Part shown: positions 43,799 to 51,965 of the stretch, piece by piece
Layout of the letters: each line of letters starts with the position of its first letter
Numbering within the stretch: the first letter of the stretch is position 1
Origin: Eggerthella timonensis
GTDB taxonomy: Bacteria; Actinomycetota; Coriobacteriia; Coriobacteriales; Eggerthellaceae
Assembly (NCBI RefSeq): GCF_900184265.1
Contig: NZ_FXXA01000002.1
Coordinates: 2,776,539 to 2,840,538, forward strand
DNA: 64,000 nt
Reading direction: 5' to 3'
Position numbers and translations under genes: made by a program
The notes under the pieces: generated by a model
The model's database searches: none
Seen by the model: the letters and a program-made list of their open reading frames with translations, nothing else
Told to the model about the DNA's origin: nothing

Positions 43799-43986
43799 GC
43801 AAGATGCCCGTCCAACCTATCATCCCAGGTCGTTCCCGTGAGATTCGCGCCCCTTCCGCGATGCATAAAACGTTTCAATCGAAAGGCCGCGCCTTTCCAA
43901 TTGGACGCGCCCGACTGCGCGCACGGACAATGGGGTGCAGGAGCAGCGCCGCCGATGCGCGCGGCGCACGATGCAGAGGAGGAACC

Positions 43987-45174
43987 ATGGGCAAGCTGAC
44001 GCCGCAGGAATTCGAGGCGCACCTCAAGGGGCTGCGCGCCTTCGTCGAAGGGCCGTGCGAGGAGATGCAGGCCGACATCGAGGTGACGAACAAGTTCCCG
44101 CAGGAGTTCTACGACCAGTGCAACGAGCACAACATCTACCGTATGTCGCTGCCCGAGGAGTACGGCGGCTGGGGCCTGAGCGAGCTCGAGACGCTCAAGT
44201 GCCAGGAGGAGTTCTCGCGCGGCCCCGGCGGCATGCGCATGCACATGCACTTCGCCCAGGACCTGAACTGGCGTCCGCTGTACGACTACGGCTCCGAGGA
44301 GCTCAAGGCCGAGCTCATGCCGAAGTTCCAGGACAAGTCCATCTTCTCGGCCTGGTGCCTCACCGAGGCCACGGGCGGCACGGGCGCCGACCTGCACACG
44401 ACGGCCGTCAAGGACGAGAACGGCGATTACGTGCTGAACGGCGAGAAGTGGCTCATCTCGTTCACCGACATGAACACGCACTCCTACATCCACGCGGTCA
44501 CCGACCCCGACGCCGACCCCGACCATCGCCTGTCCACGTTCTACGTGCCGGTGAACACCCCCGGCTACGAGGTCACGCCCATGCCGCATATGATGGGCTG
44601 CCGCGGTGCCGGCCACACGGGCCTCAAGTTCACGAACATGAAGGTGGACAAGAAGTACCTCCTGGGCGAAGAAGGCCAGGGCATGGAGATCGCCATGCAC
44701 TCGCTGGCCGTGTCGCGCGTGCACATCGCCGCGTCGAACCTCGGCATGGCGCAGCGCATGCTGGAGATCTCGCTCGCCCGCGCCGCCGACCGCATCACGT
44801 TCGGCAAGCCCATCCTGTCGCGCCAGGCCATCAAGATGAAGATCGCGAACATGCAGATGTACATCCACGCGCTGCGCACCATGGTGTACGACTTCTGCAA
44901 GGACTACATGCACGAGCCGAACGGCGCCTACATCGCCGAGAAGGCGGCCTGCTGCAAGCTGTTCTCCATCGACACGACGCGCCTCGTGTCCGACGAGATG
45001 CTCGAGATCTTCGGCGGCGACGGCTACTTCGAGGACAACCCGTTCGGCCCGGTGGAGCGCCTGTACCGCGACTGCCGCGCCATGTGGCTGGAAGAGGGCG
45101 CGCCCACGGTGCAGCGCATCACCATCGCGCGCGACTGCATCAAGCACGGCGGAACGATGGCCTACCTCGACTAG
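43987..45174 (+). CDS. Acyl-CoA dehydrogenase F (module 2; paralogue of A)
   Basis: This 395-residue flavoenzyme starts at an ATG behind GAGGAGG. Motifs are LTEATGGTGADLHTTAV, RITFGKPILSRQ and the catalytic-base segment EEGAPTVQR with Glu370. It is closely similar to dehydrogenase A across its whole length, with the same active-site residues, so the two probably handle related substrates in the two modules. The Cys-rich gene follows 24 bases later on the same strand. Confidence 0.93.
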   Translation: MGKLTPQEFEAHLKGLRAFVEGPCEEMQADIEVTNKFPQEFYDQCNEHNIYRMSLPEEYGGWGLSELETLKCQEEFSRGPGGMRMHMHFAQDLNWRPLYDYGSEELKAELMPKFQDKSIFSAWCLTEATGGTGADLHTTAVKDENGDYVLNGEKWLISFTDMNTHSYIHAVTDPDADPDHRLSTFYVPVNTPGYEVTPMPHMMGCRGAGHTGLKFTNMKVDKKYLLGEEGQGMEIAMHSLAVSRVHIAASNLGMAQRMLEISLARAADRITFGKPILSRQAIKMKIANMQMYIHALRTMVYDFCKDYMHEPNGAYIAEKAACCKLFSIDTTRLVSDEMLEIFGGDGYFEDNPFGPVERLYRDCRAMWLEEGAPTVQRITIARDCIKHGGTMAYLD

Positions 45175-45198
45175 CGCCCCGCGCGAACCGATGGCCCG

Positions 45199-45792
45199 AT
45201 GACCGACCGTGCGACATCCTCCTTGCGCGCGTGCGCGCCGCCAAGGCTCTCGCCGACGCGCACGCGCGCCACCTGGAAGCCCCGGGTGGACGAGGCGGAC
45301 GTCGCCCTGTATCGCTGCCCGCGCTGCGAAAGCCTCCTCATGGAGCTCGGCAGCGCCGCGGCGCAGGTCGAAACCGACCTGTGGCGCTCGGCGATCGTGC
45401 GCGCGCCCTACGGCGAGGCCGGCGGCGGCGCGCACGCACGGTGCCCGCGCTGCGGCGGGTCCCCCGTGCAGCCCATGGCCTTCCGCAGCGCATGCGCCGC
45501 CGACGAGGGGTTCTCCTTCGCGTTCACGGGAGGGATGGACGCGAACCGCCTGACGCTTTCCTGGGAGGATGCCGAAAACGGGCCCGCGCTCGTCGTGCTC
45601 AAGACGTTCACCGGCCTGCAGACGCGCCCGCGCCCGCGCGGAGGCGCGGCGGTGTTCCCCCTCGCAGACGAGGACGCCTACTGCTACTGCGACCTCGATC
45701 CCTGCGAGCAGTGCGTCGCGCGCTGCAAGCGCGGCTTCAAGCTGTACGTGGTGCGCGCCGACGGGGAGGCCCTGCGGTTCGCCTGCACATGA
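45199..45792 (+). CDS. Unknown Cys-rich protein, possible degenerate desulfoferrodoxin fold (copy 2)
   Basis: This 197-residue protein is homologous to the one at 18549-19136. It has four N-terminal Cys in two CxxC pairs (YRCPRC, Cys40/43; RCPRCGGSPVQPM, Cys82/85), which is the rubredoxin-like layout of desulforedoxin domains. The C-terminal cluster Cys164, 169, 172 and 176 is in YCDLDPCEQCVARCKRGF. Copy 1 has lost the second CxxC pair. No ribosome site is strong before the ATG, so coupling to dehydrogenase F translation is likely. Possible roles are electron carrier, metal site or oxygen protection for the flavoenzyme. None is shown directly. Confidence 0.75.
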   Translation: MTDRATSSLRACAPPRLSPTRTRATWKPRVDEADVALYRCPRCESLLMELGSAAAQVETDLWRSAIVRAPYGEAGGGAHARCPRCGGSPVQPMAFRSACAADEGFSFAFTGGMDANRLTLSWEDAENGPALVVLKTFTGLQTRPRPRGGAAVFPLADEDAYCYCDLDPCEQCVARCKRGFKLYVVRADGEALRFACT

Positions 45793-45880
45793 GACGACAC
45801 CCCCGTCCCCTCGTCTCCCCATGAGACGATGCCCCGTCTCTTTGTCTCCCTTTGTCACCTTTGGAGCGCGGAGCGGGCGG
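45789..45880. repeat. Degenerate copies of the GAGAC/GTCTC palindromic repeat
   Basis: ATGAGACGACACC, CCGTCCCCTCGTCTC, ATGAGACGATGCCCC and GTCTCTTTGTCTC words match pieces of the intact palindromes at 46970 and 59814. They lie between the convergent Cys-rich and LysR genes and may also help terminate both. Confidence 0.5.
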
Positions 45881-45914
45881 GCGCGGGCGATTCGGCGCAA
45901 GGACGCGCGGCCGC

Positions 45915-46856
45915 TCAGGCGGGGACGGCGAGTGCGCCCGGAGGGTCGCCCTGCGCGATCGACGAGAAGCGCCGCGCCGTCTCGACGAAGCTCTCCACCA
46001 CCTGGCTGCGGTAGATGCGCTTGTCGAAGGCCAGGTAGATGTAGTGGAAGTCGTCGGGCACGTCGGCCAGCGCGATCTTCTTCACGCCGTCGAAGCGCTC
46101 GATGGCGAACGTGTCCAGCATGACGCCCGGCATGGCGCGGTTCGCCACGACGACGCTCGTCAGCATGAACTCGTCGTCGTACACGATGGCGGGCTCGATG
46201 CCGCACCCCTCGAACAGCCGCTTCGCCTCCAGCCCCAGCGGCGTGTCGGGCGCGTAGCTGGCGAACGGCACGCCCCGCAGCTCCGCGAGCGACACGCTGT
46301 CGCGCTCGGCGAAGGGGCTTTCCTCGTGCACGACGAGGATGAGGCGCTTCGTCAGCATGGGCACGAAGCACAGGTTGGGCTCGCCTTCGGCCTTCGAGGC
46401 GAAGATCAGGTCGAACTCCTGGGCCTTGAGCGAGCGGATGAGCGGCAGCGAGAACTCCACCGTGAAGCCCATCTTCACGTCGTAGCCGTACTCCTGCCAG
46501 AACTGCTGCAGCAGCTCGGGAAGGAAGTCGTGCTGGATCGTGGGGATGGTGCCGATGCTGAGCGAGCCGCTTCCCACCGTGCCCTGGGCGCGCACCGCCG
46601 CGATGCTGCGGTCGAGGTCACCCAGCACGCCGGCGACGTCGGCGTAGAAGTCGCGCCCGTGCTTCGTCAGCCTGATCTGGCGCCCGTCGCGGAAGAAGAG
46701 GGGCACGCCCAGCTCGTGCTCGAGGGCCTTGATGGACAGGCTCAGCGTGGGCTGGGTGATGTAGAGCTCTTTCGCCGCGCGGGTCATGTGCTGCGTCTCC
46801 GCCAGCTTCTTGAAGTTGTACAGCTGCGAGAGGGAAAGCGAAGAAGAGTTGTTCAC
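45915..46856 (-). CDS. LysR-family transcriptional regulator (module 2)
   Basis: This 313-residue regulator has a LysR helix-turn-helix (LSQLYNFKKLAETQHMTRAA, QPTLSLSIKALEHELGVPLF) and an effector domain. I start it at a GTG with GAGGAG six bases upstream; an ATG seven codons earlier overlaps that site. It is related to the two module 1 LysR proteins. Likely targets are the CaiB 2 / dehydrogenase F promoter and the second crotonase promoter with their CCAATG words. Confidence 0.92.
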   Translation of the reverse strand: MNNSSSLSLSQLYNFKKLAETQHMTRAAKELYITQPTLSLSIKALEHELGVPLFFRDGRQIRLTKHGRDFYADVAGVLGDLDRSIAAVRAQGTVGSGSLSIGTIPTIQHDFLPELLQQFWQEYGYDVKMGFTVEFSLPLIRSLKAQEFDLIFASKAEGEPNLCFVPMLTKRLILVVHEESPFAERDSVSLAELRGVPFASYAPDTPLGLEAKRLFEGCGIEPAIVYDDEFMLTSVVVANRAMPGVMLDTFAIERFDGVKKIALADVPDDFHYIYLAFDKRIYRSQVVESFVETARRFSSIAQGDPPGALAVPA

Positions 46857-46969
46857 GGGTATCTCCTCACCTGCCATGGATGCAACCGGCGCTCGGCCCT
46901 TGTCCCTATCCTAGGCGCTTCGACGCCGCCGCGCCACGGCCAGCCTGGCCGTTCTGTTCCGTTCGGAAT

Positions 46970-47065
46970 GAGACAAAGGGACGGGGTAATTGTCTCATTT
47001 TGCAGCCTGCACGGACTTCCGGCTCCGCCTATGAAAATGAGACAATTACCCCGTCCCTTTGTCTC
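46970..47065. repeat. Long palindromic (REP-like) element, GAGACAAAGGGACGGGG type
   Basis: A 32-base arm starting GAGACAAAGGGACGGGGTAA and its perfect complement are separated by a 32-base spacer. Each arm also carries small GAGACAA/TTGTCTC symmetry. Copies recur at 59814-59883 and, degraded, at 45789. It sits between the LysR start and the MFS stop. A mobile REP/BIME element is the likely identity. Confidence 0.8.
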
Positions 47066-47083
47066 CCTTTGTCTCGCAGACGC

Positions 47084-48346
47084 CTATTCCCACAGCGCGC
47101 GCAGGCGCCGCTTCCCCGCCGCAAGCGACGCCAGACCGGTGACGAGCACCACCACGAGCATGACGAGCCCCACCGTGAACACGGCGTCGAACCCGTAGGA
47201 CGATCCCACCCACGCCCAGATCATGGACGCGAACGCCCCGATGAGGTTGAACACGGTGGAGATGCGCGAGTAGATGATCGGGTACTCGCGCGTGCCGAAG
47301 ACGGCGCGCGTGAGCGCCGGAACCAGCACCACGGCCGTGGCGTAGAACGCGCCGAAGATGAACGCGCCGGCGTACAGCATGAACTCGGACGCGAAGCCGA
47401 ACCAGCACAGGAAGATGCCCACCACGCCGGCCGCGAACGCGAACCACAGCGCGCCCTTCACGCTCTTGTCCACGGCGGCGCCCAGCACGATCTTGAACAG
47501 CGCCTGGCCCACCATCATGACGGTGGACATGATGCCGCCCACCACGAGCACGTCGAAGGCCACGCCGGTGAGCGACTTCGTGTACGTGGGGAATTGCATG
47601 GCGATGAGGTTCGCGATGTTGATGATGCCCGCGCAGACGCACACGAGGTAGAACGCCGACGACTTCATAGCGAGCGACGCGGACAGGCCGCACGGCTTCG
47701 CAGCCTCCTTGCCCTCGGCCACGGCGGCGCCGTAGGGCGCCAGCCCGCAGTCGGACGGGCGCGTGCGCACGCAGAACAGCGTGAACGGCAGCGAGGTGAC
47801 CAGCGCGATGACGGCCCAGATGAGGTAGATCTGATGGAAGTCCATGCCGCCGGACTTGAGCGCGGTGAACACCATGGACCACAGCGCCCCGCCGATGCCG
47901 GTGAACGCCATGCACAGCCCGATGAAGAACCCGGCCCGCTCGTAGAACCAGTTGTTGACCAGCACGGGGATGGCCAGCCACAGGATGGATATCTCGCCGA
48001 GGCCCAGCAGCACGCCGGCGACGTAGAACAGGTAGATGTTGGTCGAGAGGCCCATCAGCGCGAACGCGGCGGCCACGCTCACCGCCGACGCGCTCAGGAT
48101 GATGCGCACGTCCACCTTCTGCAGCAGCTTGCCCGCGAAGGGCGAGGCCACGGTCATGGTCAGGTACATAATGGTCACGTACAGGGCGAACGAGGTCGTG
48201 GGGATGCCGAGCGCCTCCGACACGACCGGTTGGAACAGCCCCCAGGTCGAGAAGCACAGCGCCGAGCATCCGAAGGTGATCATGATGCCGGTGAGCACGA
48301 CGAGCAGATGACGTGACGAAAGCTTCTCACGCGTTTGCATAGCCAT
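47084..48346 (-). CDS. MFS transporter, OFA-like (module 2)
   Basis: This 420-residue, 12-helix carrier is a close paralogue of the module 1 transporter (shared runs such as LVVLTGIMITFGCSALCFST and IYLIWAVIALVTSLPFTLFC). The ATG at 48346 follows GAGGGGG; a second ATG two codons later is possible. It lies directly downstream of crotonase 2 on the same strand with a hairpin in the 91-base gap. It probably imports the acid used by module 2, or exchanges substrate for product. Confidence 0.92.
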   Translation of the reverse strand: MAMQTREKLSSRHLLVVLTGIMITFGCSALCFSTWGLFQPVVSEALGIPTTSFALYVTIMYLTMTVASPFAGKLLQKVDVRIILSASAVSVAAAFALMGLSTNIYLFYVAGVLLGLGEISILWLAIPVLVNNWFYERAGFFIGLCMAFTGIGGALWSMVFTALKSGGMDFHQIYLIWAVIALVTSLPFTLFCVRTRPSDCGLAPYGAAVAEGKEAAKPCGLSASLAMKSSAFYLVCVCAGIINIANLIAMQFPTYTKSLTGVAFDVLVVGGIMSTVMMVGQALFKIVLGAAVDKSVKGALWFAFAAGVVGIFLCWFGFASEFMLYAGAFIFGAFYATAVVLVPALTRAVFGTREYPIIYSRISTVFNLIGAFASMIWAWVGSSYGFDAVFTVGLVMLVVVLVTGLASLAAGKRRLRALWE

Positions 48347-48371
48347 ACAGCCCCCTCTTGACGGTGTGGGA

Positions 48372-48402
48372 CGAACCCGGGCGTGAGCAGCGCCCGGGTT
48401 CG
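48372..48402 (-). terminator. Hairpin after crotonase 2
   Basis: A perfect 12-bp stem (CGAACCCGGGCG and complement) with a seven-base loop and no T-run. It may reduce rather than block readthrough into the transporter. Confidence 0.55.
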
Positions 48403-48437
48403 CAGGGTGGGGTGCCAGCGCTCGCGCGCGGCGGAGA

Positions 48438-49319
48438 TCAGAGGTTCTTGAACCGGTACTTCTCGGGGTTGTCCTTCACGTCCTGCTTGTTGTGCGGGTT
48501 CATCTTCGCGCGGCCGATCACGCCGTCCTGCGACACCGCGCCCAGCACCTGGTTGCGGTTCTCCATCTTCACCTGCGTCTCGAAGCTCGTGCCGTCGACG
48601 GCGGCGTGGATGGATTCCTTCGTGAGGCGCAGCGCCATGGGGGCGGTGGTGTCGCACATGTGGTGCGCCAGCGCCACGGCCTTGTCGACCACCTCGTCGT
48701 CGGGCACCACTTCCAGGCCGAAGCCCCAGCTGTGCAGCGTCTCGGCGTCCCAGCGGTCCGGCGAGGACATGATGCGGAACGCGCGCTCGTAGCCGACGAT
48801 CTTCGGCAGGTAGAACGAGCCGGACATGTCGGTGCCGGTGTAGCCGATGGCCAGGTAGCCGGCGTTCATCTTGAAGCTCTCGCCCAGGATGCGCATGTCG
48901 CAGGCGCAGGACAGCGACATGCCGCCGCCCACCGCGTAGCCCTTGAGCGCGCCGATGATGGGCTGCTCGCAGCGGTGCATGTACACCACCTGGTCGGAGC
49001 AGATGCGCTGCATGAGGTAGTACATCGTCTGCACGTCGCCCATGTCGTCGGGATGCTCCATGGCCAGGTCGTTGAGGTTGAAGCCGGCGCAGAACGCGCG
49101 GCCCTCGCCCGTCAGCACGATGACGCGGCACTCGTGGTCCATGCGCACCTTGATGAGGAACTCGTTGAATTCGGCCATCTGGGCGTACGACATGGCGTTG
49201 AGGTTGCCCGGATCGTTGAACGAGACGATGTAGACGGGGCCGTCCTTCTTGACGGTGATCTTCTCGTACTCGTCGTACGTGAACTCGGGGACGTGGTACT
49301 TCTCCTGATACTGACCCAT
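48438..49319 (-). CDS. Crotonase-fold protein lacking the canonical hydratase glutamates (module 2)
   Basis: The 293-residue paralogue of the crotonase at 25.9 kb starts at an ATG behind GAGGAGG. The oxyanion segments are present (FCAGFN, GGGMSLS). As in copy 1, ordinary hydratase Glu positions are Ser/Leu and Gly/Tyr (GGGMSLS, MNAGYLAIG), and TGTDMSG keeps the nearby Asp. Both end with the same unusual tail (KMNPxNKQDVKDNPEKYxFxNL), so they form one subfamily. The CoA-linked reaction is unknown. Confidence 0.88.
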   Translation of the reverse strand: MGQYQEKYHVPEFTYDEYEKITVKKDGPVYIVSFNDPGNLNAMSYAQMAEFNEFLIKVRMDHECRVIVLTGEGRAFCAGFNLNDLAMEHPDDMGDVQTMYYLMQRICSDQVVYMHRCEQPIIGALKGYAVGGGMSLSCACDMRILGESFKMNAGYLAIGYTGTDMSGSFYLPKIVGYERAFRIMSSPDRWDAETLHSWGFGLEVVPDDEVVDKAVALAHHMCDTTAPMALRLTKESIHAAVDGTSFETQVKMENRNQVLGAVSQDGVIGRAKMNPHNKQDVKDNPEKYRFKNL

Positions 49320-49446
49320 GATTCCTCCTCGTGAACGGATCGTCCCGGTGACCCTGAGCAACCGGGATCGTATGCTTTGCAGCCTACCGGCCGCGCTTCC
49401 GCTCGAACATGGACAGGATCGCCGGTTTTGTCCCTGCATTTTTCTT

Positions 49447-49465
49447 CCATTGAAAGTTCCAATGG
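49447..49465. promoter_or_regulatory. CCATTG-N7-CAATGG dyad upstream of crotonase 2
   Basis: An interrupted palindrome about 130 bases before the crotonase start. Its half-site CCAATG also appears at 43791-43800 in the CaiB 2 / dehydrogenase F promoter region, suggesting a module 2 regulon site. Confidence 0.4.
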
Positions 49466-49639
49466 ATCGGACGGCCCTGCGTCGGCGTTTCCCGAGCAAA
49501 ACGGCGCGAGAACCCCTCGAAATGCCAATGAGTCCACCGCCCGTCGCCGCGGTCGGGATAGGAAAACCGGTTCGATCCCGCGCGCGAAAACGTCGCCCGT
49601 CGACAGCTTGCATCGGACACGCGATTCGCCGATTTCTAA

Positions 49640-49796
49640 GCAATTATTTCGTTTTGCGTACGTTGGAGGCCCGACGAGCCCGTTTCCGCCATCGACGCGG
49701 AGGAAGACGTGAACCGTTTCCCCAGGTCGCGTACCATGCGTCTCCTAAAACAGGTGCCGAACGCGCCCCGTGCGTTCGCAAAACGCAGTAATTGCC
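49640..49796. repeat. About 157-bp intergenic element bounded by imperfect inverted repeats
   Basis: Left end GCAATTATTTCGTTTTGCG, then TACG. The right end in reverse complement is GCAATTACTGCGTTTTGCG, then AACG. It lies in the 600-base gap between leuA and crotonase 2. Inside, on the minus strand, GACCTGGGGAAACG also occurs at 24797-24815 upstream of the TGGACA element. No gene is visible in the gap. Confidence 0.5.
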
Positions 49797-49886
49797 TACT
49801 TCGAGCCGATCCGCGCGCCGACGCGCCTCGCGAACGGCGGCGAAACGGGCGAGCGGGTTCCGAGAGCGCATGCAGCCCGAAACGCC

Positions 49887-49912
49887 GACGGCCCGTCCGA
49901 AGACGGGCCGTC
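49887..49912 (-). terminator. Terminator of leuA
   Basis: GACGGCCCGTC pairs perfectly with GACGGGCCGTC around a CGAA tetraloop, 25 bases past the stop codon. The T-run is weak. Confidence 0.65.
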
Positions 49913-49937
49913 GATGACGCATGGAAACCGCGAAGCT

Positions 49938-51470
49938 CTAGCGGCGCTGCTCCTGCTTGTCGTTGAGCAGGCGGTTGAGCGCGTTGAGGTAGGCCTTCGT
50001 CGACGAGACCACGATGTCGCCGTCGGCGCCGCGGCCCGTGTACACGGCGCCGCTCGGATCGGTCACGCGGATGGTCACCTCGCCGAGGGCGTCGATGCCG
50101 CGCGTGACGGACTGCACCGAGAACTCGGTGAGGTCGTTGTCCACCTGCACGATCTTGTTCACGGCCTTGCACATGGCGTCGATGGGGCCCGTGCCGTACT
50201 CGCACGCGGTCACCACCTGGTCGGCTGCGTTGCGCAGCGTGACCGTGGCCGTCGGCGTCAGCGGGAAGCCGGTGCTGATCTGCACGCCCTCGAGCGAGTA
50301 CAGCGCGCTCTCGTTGCGGTCGCGCTCGTTCACGAGGCTCTCGAGGTCCTCGTCGTACACTTCCTTCTTCTTGTCGGCCAGGTTGAGGAACGCCTCGTAC
50401 ACCTGGTCGAGCGCCTCGCCCTCCAGCTCGTAGCCCAGCTCCTCGAGGCGGTGCTTGAGAGCCGCATGGCCCGAGCGCGCCGTGAGCACGATCTGGCTGG
50501 TGCCCGCGCCCACGTCGGCCGGGTCGATGATCTCGTAGGTGTCGCGCTTCTTGAGCACGCCGTCCTGGTGGATGCCGGAGGAGTGCGCGAAGGCGTTCGC
50601 GCCCACGATGGCCTTGTTGGCCTGCACGTTCATGCCCGTGATGGACGACACGAGGCGGCTCGCCTTGATGAACTCGCGCGTGTTGATCTCGGTGCAGGCG
50701 TCCAGCTCGTCGCCGTGCATCTTGATGCCCATGACCACTTCCTCCATGGCCGTGTTGCCCGCGCGCTCGCCCAGGCCGTTGATGGTGCACTCCACCTGCG
50801 TGGCACCGTTCTTCACGCCGGCCAGCGACAGCGCCGTGGCCATCCCCAAGTCGTTGTGGCAGTGCACCGACACCGTGGCCTTCTCGATGCCGTCCACGTT
50901 GTCCATGAGGTACTTGATGCGCGCGCCGAACTCCTCGGGCAGCGAGTAGCCCGTGGTGTCGGGGATGTTCACCACCGTGGCGCCGGCTTTGATGACGGCT
51001 TCGATGACGCGCACGAGGAAGTCGTAGTCGGAGCGGCCCGCGTCCTCGGCGTAGAACTGCACGTCCTCCACGAACGTCTTGGCGTACTTCACGCACTTCA
51101 CCGCGCGCTCGACGCACTCGTCCTCGGTGATGCGCAGCTTGTCGCGCAGGTGGCTCGGGCTCACGCCGATGCCCGTGTGGATGCGGGGGCGCTTGGCGTA
51201 CTTGAGCGCGTCGGCCGCCGCGTCGATGTCCTTCTCCACCGCGCGCGTGAGGCCGCACACCGTGGCCTGGTCGCCCGCCAGCTCGGCGATGCGGCGGACC
51301 GATTCGAAGTCGCCGGGGCTCGAGATGGGGAAGCCCGCCTCGATGACGTCCACGTTGAGCCGCAGAAGTTGACGCGCCACGACCAGCTTCTCCTCGGTGT
51401 TCATGGAGGCGCCCGGCGACTGCTCGCCGTCGCGAAGCGTCGTATCGAAGATGTTGATCTTGCGAGTCAT
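49938..51470 (-). CDS. leuA: 2-isopropylmalate synthase
   Basis: This 510-residue enzyme condenses acetyl-CoA and 2-oxoisovalerate in the first committed step of leucine synthesis. [16 protein letters not shown], the metal-binding HCHNDLGMA segment and GLGERAGN identify the catalytic barrel. The last 130 residues form the LeuA regulatory domain ([20 protein letters not shown]) that binds leucine. The ATG follows AAGGAAGG. The frame stays open a further 109 codons upstream through a tandem repeat, but the LeuA N-terminus begins at this ATG. It is a single gene with its own terminator. Confidence 0.94.
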   Translation of the reverse strand: MTRKINIFDTTLRDGEQSPGASMNTEEKLVVARQLLRLNVDVIEAGFPISSPGDFESVRRIAELAGDQATVCGLTRAVEKDIDAAADALKYAKRPRIHTGIGVSPSHLRDKLRITEDECVERAVKCVKYAKTFVEDVQFYAEDAGRSDYDFLVRVIEAVIKAGATVVNIPDTTGYSLPEEFGARIKYLMDNVDGIEKATVSVHCHNDLGMATALSLAGVKNGATQVECTINGLGERAGNTAMEEVVMGIKMHGDELDACTEINTREFIKASRLVSSITGMNVQANKAIVGANAFAHSSGIHQDGVLKKRDTYEIIDPADVGAGTSQIVLTARSGHAALKHRLEELGYELEGEALDQVYEAFLNLADKKKEVYDEDLESLVNERDRNESALYSLEGVQISTGFPLTPTATVTLRNAADQVVTACEYGTGPIDAMCKAVNKIVQVDNDLTEFSVQSVTRGIDALGEVTIRVTDPSGAVYTGRGADGDIVVSSTKAYLNALNRLLNDKQEQRR

Positions 51471-51655
51471 GTGCGTGTTCCTTCCTTCTCGTGTCCAGTC
51501 CCGCCGCATCGAACCGCGCAAGCGTTGACCGCGTTTCAGATTGATTTGACAATCATAGCAAATATGCCGACCGAAGCCGTGGGAATTCGGCAGCGGCCCC
51601 GGGTTCTCCCCGGTCATTTTCGCGTGCATGGCGAAACGGGCGATCGTCTCGCCGG

Positions 51656-51760
51656 CGCCGACAGGCGCCCCGCAGTCGTCGGCAGGCATCCCGCCGTCGC
51701 CGGTAAGCGCCCCGCAGATGCCGGAAGGCGCCCCGCCGTCGCCGGCAAGCATCCACCCGT
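51656..51760. repeat. 21-bp tandem repeat, five units, upstream of leuA
   Basis: Units of exactly 21 bases (for example CGCCGGTAAGCGCCCCGCAG plus one base) run head to tail with a few changes each. The period is a multiple of three, so both strands read as heptapeptide repeats (AGDGGAP-like). No ribosome site or known protein goes with them. It is probably a minisatellite in the leuA 5' region. Confidence 0.75.
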
Positions 51761-51790
51761 TCCGCGGGTTATATATGATTAGAAAGGTAA

Positions 51791-51930
51791 TGGACAAAAG
51801 TGCGAGTATTCGCTAGATTTTGCCAGCGTGCGAGGCCCTCCGAACATGGCGGTTCGCATAACACCTGGTAGAAAGTCCGCTCTCACGATTATTCCCAACA
51901 AAAGATAAAGAATACTCGCGTTTTTGTCCA
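51791..51930. repeat. 140-bp intergenic element with terminal inverted repeats (TGGACAAAA...), copy 2
   Basis: Left end TGGACAAAAGTGCGAGTATT, continuing CGCTAGATTTT. The right end in reverse complement is TGGACAAAAACGCGAGTATT, continuing CTTTATC. It matches copy 1 at 24946-25084 in both ends and in length. The interior has its own CGAAC/GTTCG dyad. Confidence 0.72.
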
Positions 51931-51965
51931 CCGTCCCGACCGTGCGATACCGCGGCGGAACACCC

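Noticed and set aside
41944-46371. A 1475-codon open frame on the minus strand
   Set aside because: Only its last 161 codons encode a real protein (the thioesterase). The rest lies antisense to acyl-CoA dehydrogenase F or overlaps CaiB 2 out of frame, with Arg/Ala/Gly/His-rich shadow translation.
38828-49319. A bile-acid 7-dehydroxylation (bai) operon
   Set aside because: An Old Yellow Enzyme, CaiB-type transferase and MFS are shared with bai. There is no BaiE-like dehydratase or BaiA dehydrogenase, and acyl-CoA dehydrogenases dominate.
51656-51760. CRISPR array
   Set aside because: The units are contiguous 21-mers without spacers and no cas gene is near.
49938-51797. LeuA with a 109-residue N-terminal extension
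   Set aside because: The extension is a minisatellite translation without ribosome site or known domain. LeuA begins naturally at the ATG at 51470.
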